Assembly (NCBI GenBank): GCA_024398135.1 | Contig: CP073750.1 | Location: 3,410,001-3,474,000, forward strand | DNA length: 64,000 nucleotides | Source: a bacterium SCSIO 12643 | GTDB taxonomy: Bacteria > Bacteroidota > Bacteroidia > Flavobacteriales_G > Salibacteraceae | Direction: 5' to 3' | Shown: piece after piece, positions 39,091-48,017 of the stretch | How positions within the stretch are numbered: the stretch's first letter is position 1 | Layout of the letters: every line of letters starts with the position of its first letter | The notes under the pieces: model-generated | Database searches by the model: none | What the model was told of the DNA's origin: nothing | The model's input: only the letters and a program-made list of their open reading frames with translations | Position numbers and translations under genes: made by a program

Positions 39091-39944
39091 TGATTCGGAA
39101 ACTTGGCTATATAATCTTATTCAGCACTCTTTTTATAGCATGTGTACAGAAAGAGAACGATAATGATGATAAAGTTCCTGTAGCTAAGGTGTATGATAAA
39201 TACTTATACGAGGATGAAGTACTCAAACAGATTCCTTTCGAAGCATCTATTGAGGATAGCGTAAGTATAAGGAACAGTTATGTGAATTCCTGGATTGATC
39301 GTCAATTAATGGTGCATCAGGCAGAGTTAAACCTATCTGAAGAGGATCAGGATGTAACGCAAAAGCTTGAGAAATATCGAACTGACCTGTTGATATACTC
39401 ATATCAAAATCAATTACTTCTAGAAAAACTGGATACCAATGTTTCAATGGAAGAAATTGAAGCGTATTATAAAGATCATGAAGAGATGTTTGGTTTAGCA
39501 GATTATATTGTTAAGGCCAGATATGTGATGTTGGATTCAGGGAGCTTAAAGAATAAGCAGGTTAAGAAATGGTTGATGTCGTCTGATGATGAAGATTTTA
39601 AAAAACTGGAGGAGTTCTGTTATATGCACGCTGCGAAGTTTTATTTAGATGATAATTGGCAGTATTTATATGAGTTATTAAACGAGGTTCCGATTGTATC
39701 TTATAACAAGGAAAAACTGTTAAAAAACAAGAAACTGATTGAGCTATACGATAACGGATATCTATATTTGGTCAGATTAGTCGATTACAAGTTGAAAGAC
39801 GGTGTTTCACCTCTTTCAATGGAGGAAGAGAATATAAAAAGGATTATCCTGAATAACAGGAAGCTAGAGTTACTCGAAAGTTTGAGGACTGATATATATC
39901 AAAAAGCAAAAAACATACAAGAAATTGAGATCTTCGTACCTTAA
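39090..39944 (+). CDS. SurA-related lipoprotein lacking a recognisable parvulin domain
   Basis: 284 residues, with a lipoprotein signal (TLFIACVQ, Cys at about 18). The N-terminal half resembles the helical chaperone part of SurA/PpiC proteins (YEDEVLKQIP, SWIDRQLMVHQAEL), but I find none of the parvulin signatures (HIL, GGDLG, GYH) in the second half. It may therefore be a chaperone without isomerase activity, anchored to a membrane. It overlaps the gene before by one base and the gene after by 20 bases, so all three are one operon. Confidence 0.8.
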   Translation: MIRKLGYIILFSTLFIACVQKENDNDDKVPVAKVYDKYLYEDEVLKQIPFEASIEDSVSIRNSYVNSWIDRQLMVHQAELNLSEEDQDVTQKLEKYRTDLLIYSYQNQLLLEKLDTNVSMEEIEAYYKDHEEMFGLADYIVKARYVMLDSGSLKNKQVKKWLMSSDDEDFKKLEEFCYMHAAKFYLDDNWQYLYELLNEVPIVSYNKEKLLKNKKLIELYDNGYLYLVRLVDYKLKDGVSPLSMEEENIKRIILNNRKLELLESLRTDIYQKAKNIQEIEIFVP

Positions 39945-41298
39945 GAATACGATCATAACTGGATTATTGAGTTTGGTCACATTTGGGTTGTTAGCCCAAT
40001 CGGAAACAAAAAATCAACCGGTTGTTGATAAAGTAATTGCGGTTATAGCTGATCAAATTGTATTACAATCCGAATTAGAAGGTTCGATTATTCAATATGC
40101 AAGATCAGGTCAACCTATTGAAGAAAACACCAGATGTGTCATATTTGAAGATTTAATGTTCAAAAAACTCTTATTGAATCAGGCCGCTATTGATAGTTTG
40201 GAAGTTTCAGAAGATCAGATTAATGGAGAAATTTCTAGAAGAATTCAGTATTTTGTTCAACAAATTGGATCTGAAGAGAAATTGGAAGAGTTTTATGGTA
40301 AATCCATTCCGGAGATTAAAGACGAATTCCACGACCTTATTAAGGAGCAAATGTTGACCCAACAAATGCAAGGTTCGATTACAGGTAATGTAGATATCTC
40401 TCCAAAAGAAGTCAAAGCGTTCTTTAATAAAATCCCTGAAGATAGTTTACCATTTGTAAACTCTGAGGTAGTGGTAGAACATATTGTGATTGATCCCGTG
40501 ATTAGTGATGCTGAAAAAGAAGCCACACGTCAAAAACTAGAAGGAATTAGAAATAGAATTTTAAAAGGTGAAGATTTTGGGACATTGGCTTTTTTGTATT
40601 CTCAAGACCCAGGATCGGCTAAGAAAAATGGTGAATTAGGTTTTATGGAAAGAGGCCAGTTGGTTAAGGAGTTTGCGGCTGTGGCATTTACAATTCAACC
40701 AGGACAGGTCTCTGAGATTTTTGAAACGGAATATGGTTTTCATATTGTTCAATTGATCGAAAGAAGAGGACAACAAGCGAATGTGAGACATATTCTTTTA
40801 AAACCTCAATTTGCGCAGGCGGATTTATTTACAGCAAAGAGCAAGCTTGATTCTTTAAGAAAACAAATTCTTGAAGTAGATTCTATTAAGTTTGAAACTG
40901 AAGCAGCTAGATTTTCAGATGATAAATCGACCAGAATGAATGGAGGTAAATTGATTAATCCACAGACCGGAAGTACGACTTTTGAAATCGATGAAGTGAG
41001 TAAAGTAGATCCGAGTTTGTTTTTTATTCTAGATAAAATGAAACCTGGAGAGATTTCGCAACCGGTAATTTACCAGAAATATGATGGATCGCAATCGTAT
41101 AGAATCGTAAAACTGGTTTCTGTAACTGAACCACACCGTGCGAACTTGGAAGATGATTACCTGAAGATTCAAACTGCTGCCAAAGCAGAAAAAGAAAAAG
41201 AAGCTCTAGATAAATGGATCCAGGGGAAAATTAAATTGAATTATATTCGAATTGATGAATCGTTACAAGATTGTCAATTTCAACATAGCTGGTTTTAA
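39925..41298 (+). CDS. surA: SurA-like periplasmic chaperone / peptidylprolyl isomerase
   Basis: 457 residues from a TTG start inside the preceding gene, signal peptide ending FGLLAQ. It has the SurA order: N-terminal chaperone domain (about 30-170, VDKVIAVIADQIVLQSEL), parvulin 1 (about 180-285, VEHIVIDP, YSQDPGSAKKNGELGFM, GFHIVQLIE), parvulin 2 (about 287-395, VRHILLKP, degenerate second half) and a C-terminal helix. SurA escorts beta-barrel proteins to the BAM complex. No ATG is available that would keep the signal peptide, so the TTG start is favoured. Four bases, including one stop context, separate it from moxR. Confidence 0.9.
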   Translation: MRSSYLKNTIITGLLSLVTFGLLAQSETKNQPVVDKVIAVIADQIVLQSELEGSIIQYARSGQPIEENTRCVIFEDLMFKKLLLNQAAIDSLEVSEDQINGEISRRIQYFVQQIGSEEKLEEFYGKSIPEIKDEFHDLIKEQMLTQQMQGSITGNVDISPKEVKAFFNKIPEDSLPFVNSEVVVEHIVIDPVISDAEKEATRQKLEGIRNRILKGEDFGTLAFLYSQDPGSAKKNGELGFMERGQLVKEFAAVAFTIQPGQVSEIFETEYGFHIVQLIERRGQQANVRHILLKPQFAQADLFTAKSKLDSLRKQILEVDSIKFETEAARFSDDKSTRMNGGKLINPQTGSTTFEIDEVSKVDPSLFFILDKMKPGEISQPVIYQKYDGSQSYRIVKLVSVTEPHRANLEDDYLKIQTAAKAEKEKEALDKWIQGKIKLNYIRIDESLQDCQFQHSWF

Positions 41299-41301
41299 TA
41301 T

Positions 41302-42273
41302 ATGGCAGGAACACAATTTAAATCCGATGTAGAAGCTGTAGAAGCTTTTAGAAATAAATATACCCAATTAACTCAGGAAGTTCAAAAAGTAATTATTGGA
41401 CAAGAAGACGTTTTAAAAGAAGTTTTAATTGCTATTTTCAGTGGCGGACACGTACTTTTGGTAGGTGTGCCCGGATTGGCGAAAACGCTTTTAGTGAACA
41501 GTATTTCTAACGCGTTGGGATTGAATCATAACCGTATTCAGTTTACTCCTGACTTAATGCCATCGGATATTATTGGTTCGGAAATTCTAAATGAATCGAG
41601 ACAATTTCAGTTTGTTAAAGGGCCGATTTTTGCAAATGTCATCCTGGCTGATGAGATTAACCGTACCCCTCCTAAAACACAATCTGCATTATTAGAAGCA
41701 ATGCAGGAAAAATCCGTGACAGCGGCAGGTCAAACTTTTAAATTAGATCAGCCATTTTTTGTTTTAGCTACGCAAAATCCAATTGAGCAGGAAGGAACGT
41801 ATCCGTTGCCTGAAGCGCAGTTGGATAGATTTATGTTTAATATCTGGGTGGATTATCCATCGTTTGAAGAAGAGCTGGAAGTTGTGAAAACAACGACAAA
41901 TGATGAAACACCAACCATTGATTCGGTTTTAAGTGCTGAGGAAATCACGTATTTCCAACATTTGGTAAAAAGAGTACCTGTAGCGGATAATGTTTTAAGA
42001 TATGCAGTGACGCTTACAGCGAAGACCAGACCTCAAGGAGAGCATGCAACTGATGTGGTAAACCAATATGTTTCCTGGGGAGCAGGACCGAGAGCATCAC
42101 AATATTTAATTTTAGGTGCAAAAACACATGCTTTGATTAACGGTAAATTTGCTCCGGATATTGAAGATGTACAAGCTGTTGCATTACCAATTCTAAGACA
42201 TAGAATCGTACCAAACTATAAAGCGGAGGCTGAAGGTTACAACGTGACCAGGATTATCAAATCGTTATTATAA
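41302..42273 (+). CDS. MoxR family AAA+ ATPase
   Basis: 323 residues, cytoplasmic. Walker A is the MoxR form GVPGLAKT, Walker B is ILADEINR, followed by the sensor segment TQNPIEQEGTYPLPEAQLDRF and the arginine-finger region. MoxR ATPases act as chaperones, often with von Willebrand factor A proteins encoded beside them, for example in the BatABCD cluster. Here it follows surA by 3 bases and no VWA gene is adjacent, so the partner is not seen. An inverted repeat follows the stop. Confidence 0.95.
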   Translation: MAGTQFKSDVEAVEAFRNKYTQLTQEVQKVIIGQEDVLKEVLIAIFSGGHVLLVGVPGLAKTLLVNSISNALGLNHNRIQFTPDLMPSDIIGSEILNESRQFQFVKGPIFANVILADEINRTPPKTQSALLEAMQEKSVTAAGQTFKLDQPFFVLATQNPIEQEGTYPLPEAQLDRFMFNIWVDYPSFEEELEVVKTTTNDETPTIDSVLSAEEITYFQHLVKRVPVADNVLRYAVTLTAKTRPQGEHATDVVNQYVSWGAGPRASQYLILGAKTHALINGKFAPDIEDVQAVALPILRHRIVPNYKAEAEGYNVTRIIKSLL

Positions 42274-42284
42274 TTTAACGAAAA

Positions 42285-42322
42285 TACCCTATAAAGTCAT
42301 TTTCTATATGACTTATAAGGTA
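42285..42322 (+). repeat. Imperfect inverted repeat between moxR and the universal stress gene
   Basis: TACCCTATAAAGTCAT (42285-42300) and ATGACTTATAAGGTA (42308-42322) are complementary apart from one mismatch and one bulge, with a 7-base loop. It can be a terminator for moxR without a strong U-run or an operator for the stress gene 40 bases downstream. Confidence 0.55.
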
Positions 42323-42361
42323 TAATTTTAGGGACAAATAATACCATTAAACTTATTTGTT

Positions 42362-43228
42362 ATGAAACGTATTTTGTTCCCTACCGATTTTTCTGATGCA
42401 GCAAATAATGCTCTAAATATTGCGATGAAGTTGTCTAAGACACTTCAGGCAGAACTTCATGTATTACATTCATTAAACAGCGTTCAACAATACGTTGATA
42501 TTAGCTTAACCACTGCTGGAGATATTACCATGCCAGGTATGCAACCCGAAGTGGTTTTAGAAGCTATCCAACAAGAAACAGATAGAGTGAACGCCAAGAT
42601 GGATGAGCTTGAAAAAGAAATTAAAGCTGTAGGAATTAATGTAGAAACCAAAGTCATTCAACAAGCTCTGGATTTTGAGATCAATGATATTATTCAGGAA
42701 AATAATATCGATTTTGTTGTTATGGGAACACATGGATCTTCAGGAATAAAAGAAGCGTTTATTGGTTCTACAGCACAAAAAATTGTTAGAATCGCAACGG
42801 TGCCAGTATTGACTGTGAATACGGCTTCCGATGAATTCAATATTCGTAGAATTGTGTGTTGTTCTGATTTTACGGAAGAGAAAATTAATGAGCAATTGCC
42901 TAGAGTAAAAAGATTTGCAGACATATTCGAAGCGGAATTGGATTTGGTATATGTAAATACACCAACGTATTTTGAGGAAACTAAAACTGTTTTAGATCGT
43001 ATGGAGCAGGTGAAGTTTGATTACGGTTTGAAAAATTGTGATTCTCATATATATAATGCATTTGATATTGATGAAGGAGTCATTAATTTCTCTGAACAAC
43101 AAAATGCGGATGTAATTGCAATGATCACGCATGGATATCGAGGGGTTAAGAAGCTCTTTAACGATAATATCACTGAGTCCGTGGTGAATCATAGTGAGAT
43201 ACCTGTTTTAACGTTGCATATCCATTAG
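42362..43228 (+). CDS. Tandem-domain universal stress protein
   Basis: 288 residues made of two UspA folds (about 1-145 and 150-288). The first keeps the ATP-binding signature GTHGSSGIKEAFIGST; the second has THGYRGVKKLFNDNITES, a weaker version. Universal stress proteins bind ATP or sense energy and redox state in the cytoplasm; the exact role of this one is not known. It is a single gene, preceded by an inverted repeat at 42285-42322 that may control it. Confidence 0.93.
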   Translation: MKRILFPTDFSDAANNALNIAMKLSKTLQAELHVLHSLNSVQQYVDISLTTAGDITMPGMQPEVVLEAIQQETDRVNAKMDELEKEIKAVGINVETKVIQQALDFEINDIIQENNIDFVVMGTHGSSGIKEAFIGSTAQKIVRIATVPVLTVNTASDEFNIRRIVCCSDFTEEKINEQLPRVKRFADIFEAELDLVYVNTPTYFEETKTVLDRMEQVKFDYGLKNCDSHIYNAFDIDEGVINFSEQQNADVIAMITHGYRGVKKLFNDNITESVVNHSEIPVLTLHIH

Positions 43229-43369
43229 TTGGATTGTTTTAAAAGCGAAAACAAACAAAAGATTTAACCCGTTGTGATTTATTTAGAAAAATTGTGAAGT
43301 AAAAGAAAATATTTCTGTTGTTTTTCGTTTAAATGAATCGCAAATTCGCGTGCATTATTTCGGAGTTAA

Positions 43370-45427
43370 ATGAGATACGTATCTATGAGATTTATAGTTT
43401 CATTATTGATCATGGTTCCTCTTTTAGGAACTTCCTTTTCAGTTTTAGCGCAAGACGATTGCCCATTATCGGAGAATAAGAAAGCGGTGAAAGCTTATGA
43501 AAAAGCTATCGACAAGAAAAAGTATAGTTATAAAGAAAGAATGATGTTCTTTAGAGAGGCTTTAACTCTGGATGAGGATTTTACAATGGCGATTTGGGAA
43601 AAGACTTTTGCACAGATTAAGCATGCCAGAAGTAAACAAAAACCATATCAAAAGACTGAAGAAGATCTTAAAAGAGTCGTAGAAGCTTGTCCGGAAATTC
43701 ATTCTGCAGCATATTATTTTCTGGGAGAAATCAATATGAATAAAGATGATTATGAGGCTGCTGCAAAATACTATGATGCTTTTATAAGATTCTCGAGTGA
43801 TGATGACTCTAAATATGAAAGAAGGTATGATGAGCAAATGGAAATGGCTAAAGAAAACTTAAAATTAGCCCAATTCTTGGCTTATCAATACGCCAATCCA
43901 CATCCATTTAATGCGGAGAAGATTGTTCCATTGTCACAAGATGAAAGTGATGAGTATTTACCTGCGATTTCACCTGATAATGAAGTGATGCTGTTTACCA
44001 GAAGAGTAGAGGTAAAACAAAACATGAAAGAGAGCTACATTAAAAGCGATCGAATTGTTAAAGTGGAGAGGTTTTCGGTTTCAAATTATACCAACGGGGA
44101 ATTTGTAAAAGGACAGGCATTTGGACCTCCTTTTAATATGAATACGGAAGCTAATTATGGAGGTTCTGCAATTTCTGCGAATAATCGAGAGATTTATTAT
44201 ACTGTTTGTGAGCCATATCAAGGAAAAATGAACTGCGATATCTATTATTCCAAGTATGAATTTTCACCTAAAACCGAAGGTGGTAATTCAGAATGGCATT
44301 GGACAAAACCTAAAAATTTAGGTCCAAATATTAATACGAATGAAGGATGGGAATCACAACCTACGATTTCAAAAGACGGAAAATGGATGATGTATGCCGT
44401 ATATCGTGAGGGAACTCGTGGTATTGACATTTTCCAATCTAAGAGGCAAGCAGATGGAACCTGGGGAAAAGGTCAAAGTATGGGAGAGCCTATTAATACC
44501 GCGGGAAATGAGAAAAGTCCATTCTTTCATTCAGATGATAAAACCTTGTATTTCGCATCGAAAAACGGACATATGGGAATGGGAGGATATGATGTATTTG
44601 TGAGTCGATTCGAAGATGGAAAATGGACTGTTCCATTGAATTTAGGCTATCCTTTGAATACTCCGGAAGACGAGCATGGTTACGTGGTGAGTTTAGATGG
44701 CAAGACGGCATATTTTGGTTCTGCATCTCCATTTAACGGTGGCAAGGGAAAAAGTCTGGATATCTATAGCGTGGCATTACCTAAAAAGATTCGACCCGAA
44801 AAAGTGATGTTGGTGAAAGGAACAGTGAAAACGATTAAAGGAGAAGCCCCAAAAAATGCGAAGATAGAATTGAGAAACACAAAAACGCAAGAGGTAGAAT
44901 CTGTTGAAGTAGATACGATTAGTGGTTCATTTACAGCTATTGTCAATGTCGAAGACTCTGCAGATTATGTGGTTACCGCTAAAGGAGAAGATTTAGCTTT
45001 TAACAATAAACTGATTAAAGCACCAAAAGAAGGAGAACCTATAAAAACTAAGGTGGATGTCAAAGTGGAGAAAAGTAGAATGGGACAACATATTACCATT
45101 GAAAATATCCATTTTGCTACAAACTCTGCAGATTTAAGTGCAGATTCCAGAGCGAGTTTAGATGCTTTAATTGCCTATATGAAAGAACATCCAACGTTTA
45201 AAGTATCCATTGAAGGACATACTGATAATGTGGGGGATGCACGTGCCAATCTGGCTTTATCAACGGATAGAGCCTACTCAGTAATGGCCTATTTACAAGA
45301 AAACGGTGTTTCTCATAAAAACTTAAAATTTAAGGGGTGGGGATCTGCAAAGCCAATTACTTCCAATAGCACTGCTCAAGGTAGAGCAAAAAACAGAAGG
45401 ATTGAGATCGTAGTTTTATCTATGTAG
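43370..45427 (+). CDS. PorE-like protein: TPR, PD40 propeller, CRD and OmpA C-terminal domain
   Basis: 685 residues with the domain order of PorE, a peptidoglycan-anchored part of the type IX secretion and gliding apparatus: signal peptide (ending SVLAQ), TPR (about 45-165), PD40 propeller (about 195-440, with SPDNEVMLFTRR, SKDGKWMMYAVY, FFHSDDKTLYFASKNG), a carboxypeptidase-regulatory-like domain (about 455-540) and an OmpA domain (about 570-685, IEGHTDNVGDARANLALSTDRA, GRAKNRRIEIVV). The OmpA part binds peptidoglycan. PD40/OmpA paralogues are common in the phylum, so PorE itself is likely but not certain. The ATG at 43385 is an alternative start. Convergent with prfC, with 2 bases between the stops. 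Confidence 0.88.
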   Translation: MRYVSMRFIVSLLIMVPLLGTSFSVLAQDDCPLSENKKAVKAYEKAIDKKKYSYKERMMFFREALTLDEDFTMAIWEKTFAQIKHARSKQKPYQKTEEDLKRVVEACPEIHSAAYYFLGEINMNKDDYEAAAKYYDAFIRFSSDDDSKYERRYDEQMEMAKENLKLAQFLAYQYANPHPFNAEKIVPLSQDESDEYLPAISPDNEVMLFTRRVEVKQNMKESYIKSDRIVKVERFSVSNYTNGEFVKGQAFGPPFNMNTEANYGGSAISANNREIYYTVCEPYQGKMNCDIYYSKYEFSPKTEGGNSEWHWTKPKNLGPNINTNEGWESQPTISKDGKWMMYAVYREGTRGIDIFQSKRQADGTWGKGQSMGEPINTAGNEKSPFFHSDDKTLYFASKNGHMGMGGYDVFVSRFEDGKWTVPLNLGYPLNTPEDEHGYVVSLDGKTAYFGSASPFNGGKGKSLDIYSVALPKKIRPEKVMLVKGTVKTIKGEAPKNAKIELRNTKTQEVESVEVDTISGSFTAIVNVEDSADYVVTAKGEDLAFNNKLIKAPKEGEPIKTKVDVKVEKSRMGQHITIENIHFATNSADLSADSRASLDALIAYMKEHPTFKVSIEGHTDNVGDARANLALSTDRAYSVMAYLQENGVSHKNLKFKGWGSAKPITSNSTAQGRAKNRRIEIVVLSM

Positions 45428-45429
45428 TA

Positions 45430-47016
45430 TTACCCCACTTTGAATTCACTGGTAGTATGGAATTCAATATCCGGGTAATCTGATTTTGCCATATTTAATA
45501 GGAATGGCGAATCAGCCATAAATACCCAGTTATCATCTTTATCCTGAACTACGTTTCTGGATTTAATTCTAACAAAATCGTCCAATTGTTTTTGATTGGT
45601 TGTGGTTAACCATGTTGCTTTATGATGAGGTAATCCTCTAAACGAACAGGAAGCGCCATATTCATGCTTTAAACGGTATTGGATAACTTCGAATTGTAGC
45701 TCACCAACAGTACCTAGAATTTTCTTATTACCAGGTTGCTGTGTAAACAACTGCGCGACACCTTCATCAGATAGCTGTTTCAATCCTTTTTCTAATTGTT
45801 TAGTTTTCATAGGGTCAGTATTAACTACCTCTCTAAACAACTCAGGAGAGAAACTCGGCATACCTTTAAACATGAATTTATCACCTTGTGTTAACGTGTC
45901 TCCGATTTTGAAATTCCCCGTATCATATAATCCAATTACATCACCAGGGAAAGCTTCATCTACAACTTCTTTACTTTGAGCCATAAACGAATATGGATTG
46001 GAGAATTTTAATTTTTTATTGAGTCTTACATGCTCAAAGAATTTATTACGCTCAAATTTTCCGGAACATACACGTAAGAAAGCAATTCTATCTCTATGTC
46101 TAGGATCTAAGTTAGCGTGAATTTTAAAAATAAAACCACTGAATTTAGAAGCTTCCGGATCGATTGGTCCTGCATCAGAAACGCGAGGTAGCGGATTTGG
46201 TGCAATTTCCACGAATGTGTTGAGCATTTCACGAATTCCGAAGTTATTTAGTGCAGACCCAAAGAATACCGGTGCAGTTTTAGCCGATAGATATTCGTTA
46301 ATATCAAAAGCATCATAAACACCTTCAACCAATTCCAGATCATCTCTTAATTCTGCAGCCTGATCCCCCAGGTTTTCGTCTAATTTGGGATCATTTACGT
46401 CAGATATAGAAACGATGTCATCTTCAATACTGGTTTTGTTCGGATTGAATAAGTTGATTTCGTTTTCATAGATGTTATAAACACCTCTAAAGTCTTGCCC
46501 GATTCCAATTGGCCAGGTTAACGGACGCACTTTAATTCCTAATTCTTCTTCCAACTCATCCAATAAATCAAAAGCGTCCTTTCCTTCACGATCCATCTTA
46601 TTGACAAATACAATAACCGGAGTATCTCGCATTCTACACACCTCCATGAGTCTTCTGGTTTGTGGCTCAACACCATTGGCCGCATCAATTACCAAAATAA
46701 CGCTATCAACAGCAGTCAATGTACGATAAGTATCTTCGGCAAAATCTTTGTGACCAGGAGTATCCAGAATATTAATAAGCTTATCCTTATAGAAGAACGT
46801 CATCACGGAAGTCGCTACCGAAATCCCTCTTTGCTTTTCGATCTCCATAAAGTCTGAAGTCGCAGTCTTTTTAATCTTATTGTTCTTAACCGCTCCGGCA
46901 ACTTGAATGGCACCTCCAAATAGCAATAACTTTTCAGTCAGTGTTGTTTTTCCCGCATCAGGATGCGAGATAATACCAAATGTTTTTCTTTTATCTATTT
47001 GCTCTTGAAGACTCAT
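45430..47016 (-). CDS. prfC: Peptide chain release factor 3
   Basis: RF3 is the GTPase that removes RF1/RF2 from the ribosome after termination. 528 residues, matching the usual length. G1 is [11 protein letters not shown]2/G3 include DTPGHKDF, and G4 is NKMDREGKD. The elongation-factor-type domains II and III follow. I start at ATG 47016; the longer frame begins at TTG 47040, but a -7 promoter element TATTTTTG covers that codon, and 528 aa fits known RF3 proteins. The gene is divergent from the next outer-membrane gene. Confidence 0.95.
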   Translation of the reverse strand: MSLQEQIDKRKTFGIISHPDAGKTTLTEKLLLFGGAIQVAGAVKNNKIKKTATSDFMEIEKQRGISVATSVMTFFYKDKLINILDTPGHKDFAEDTYRTLTAVDSVILVIDAANGVEPQTRRLMEVCRMRDTPVIVFVNKMDREGKDAFDLLDELEEELGIKVRPLTWPIGIGQDFRGVYNIYENEINLFNPNKTSIEDDIVSISDVNDPKLDENLGDQAAELRDDLELVEGVYDAFDINEYLSAKTAPVFFGSALNNFGIREMLNTFVEIAPNPLPRVSDAGPIDPEASKFSGFIFKIHANLDPRHRDRIAFLRVCSGKFERNKFFEHVRLNKKLKFSNPYSFMAQSKEVVDEAFPGDVIGLYDTGNFKIGDTLTQGDKFMFKGMPSFSPELFREVVNTDPMKTKQLEKGLKQLSDEGVAQLFTQQPGNKKILGTVGELQFEVIQYRLKHEYGASCSFRGLPHHKATWLTTTNQKQLDDFVRIKSRNVVQDKDDNWVFMADSPFLLNMAKSDYPDIEFHTTSEFKVG

Positions 47017-47037
47017 GCGCTTTGTTTTATCGGGCGG

Positions 47038-47045
47038 CAAAAATA
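47038..47045 (-). promoter_or_regulatory. Candidate -7 element of prfC
   Basis: On the minus strand the sequence reads TATTTTTG, a match to TAnnTTTG, 21 bases before the ATG at 47016. No good TTTG lies at the proper distance upstream. Confidence 0.45.
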
Positions 47046-47094
47046 AAGAAGAGCATGAGATTCTTATAGCATGAATTTAGAATTCTTAATTGGA

Positions 47095-47128
47095 TTTGAT
47101 TTTGAATCTGGTGCTTCGTTTATATTTG
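47095..47128 (+). promoter_or_regulatory. Bacteroidetes-type promoter for the outer-membrane protein gene
   Basis: TTTG (47095-47098, or 47101-47104 with a 16-base spacer) and TATATTTG (47121-47128) with a 22-base spacer. The ATG at 47147 lies 19 bases after it, which rejects the ORF start at 47090. Confidence 0.65.
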
Positions 47129-47146
47129 ATCATTATTCGAGAATTT

Positions 47147-48016
47147 ATGAAAAGAGAATTTAACCTCGGGATATTTGTTGGAGTCATTGTGATCATTGGA
47201 TTAACCTCTAATGGATGGTCTCAGGAAGTGTTTAAGGATTTTACTTTAAATTATTCTATTTCAGAATTTAAATGGAATTCCGATAGGTATGTGCCTTCAA
47301 AAAAGAGATATAGAGTTGCAACGGAATCTATGGTAACCAATAGACCCGGAGTTTCTGAATCCTCTAAGGCGGTGTATAAAGGAGGTTTCCAAATTGAGAC
47401 CGGGTTTCAATTTGCAGATGTAAATAGGAATCATAATTCTCAAGTTCCAAATTTAGGATTATTGTATGGTGTTTCAAATCGGGTAGAAGTGAGATTGTTT
47501 ACAACACTAAACGTGAATCAGCTGAATCTTAATAATCTGGATACGTACATTGGTGTTAAGGTAAATGTGGTTGAACAAGGAGACTATATCCCCGAATTGG
47601 CATTGGTATTTAATCAGGAAGTTCCGAGAGTGTTTTTAAATAGCGGAAATAATATCAATCCAATTTGGAAGTCTAATTTTTTAGCGGCCTGGAGTTATGC
47701 ATTTCCAAAGAAGTTTAGCATTGCAGGAAATTTGAAATATGCATTTAGAACTGAATCTAAAAATGAGGGTATTGATGTTCAAAATCAATTTGGATATACT
47801 TTAAATTGTGGGTATGAAATCCAGAAAAATATTGGTGTTTTTGCGGAAATCTATGGAGATAAGATTATCGTAAAAAACATTGGTTGGGTGCATAATATGG
47901 ATGGAGGTGTATGGTATCGATTTAGTCCATTGTTTCAGGTTGATGCACAATTCGGATATGGATTAAATGAGGAATACAATTTCTTTATGCTTGGATTTAG
48001 TAAGCTAATTCTATAA
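47147..48016 (+). CDS. Outer-membrane beta-barrel protein, transporter-like
   Basis: 289 residues with a signal peptide (hydrophobic segment ending NGWSQ) and a barrel of amphipathic strands. The phrase TNRPGVSESSKAVYKGGFQIETGF is characteristic of the Phenol_MetA_deg/transporter barrel group, and later strands (VEVRLFTTLNVN, ISGNLKYAFR-type) alternate inside-outside. Substrate unknown. It starts its own transcript and is followed at 2 bases by the MtfA-like peptidase gene, so they are likely cotranscribed. ATG 47147 is used because the promoter lies after ATG 47090. Confidence 0.75.
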   Translation: MKREFNLGIFVGVIVIIGLTSNGWSQEVFKDFTLNYSISEFKWNSDRYVPSKKRYRVATESMVTNRPGVSESSKAVYKGGFQIETGFQFADVNRNHNSQVPNLGLLYGVSNRVEVRLFTTLNVNQLNLNNLDTYIGVKVNVVEQGDYIPELALVFNQEVPRVFLNSGNNINPIWKSNFLAAWSYAFPKKFSIAGNLKYAFRTESKNEGIDVQNQFGYTLNCGYEIQKNIGVFAEIYGDKIIVKNIGWVHNMDGGVWYRFSPLFQVDAQFGYGLNEEYNFFMLGFSKLIL

Positions 48017-48017
48017 C

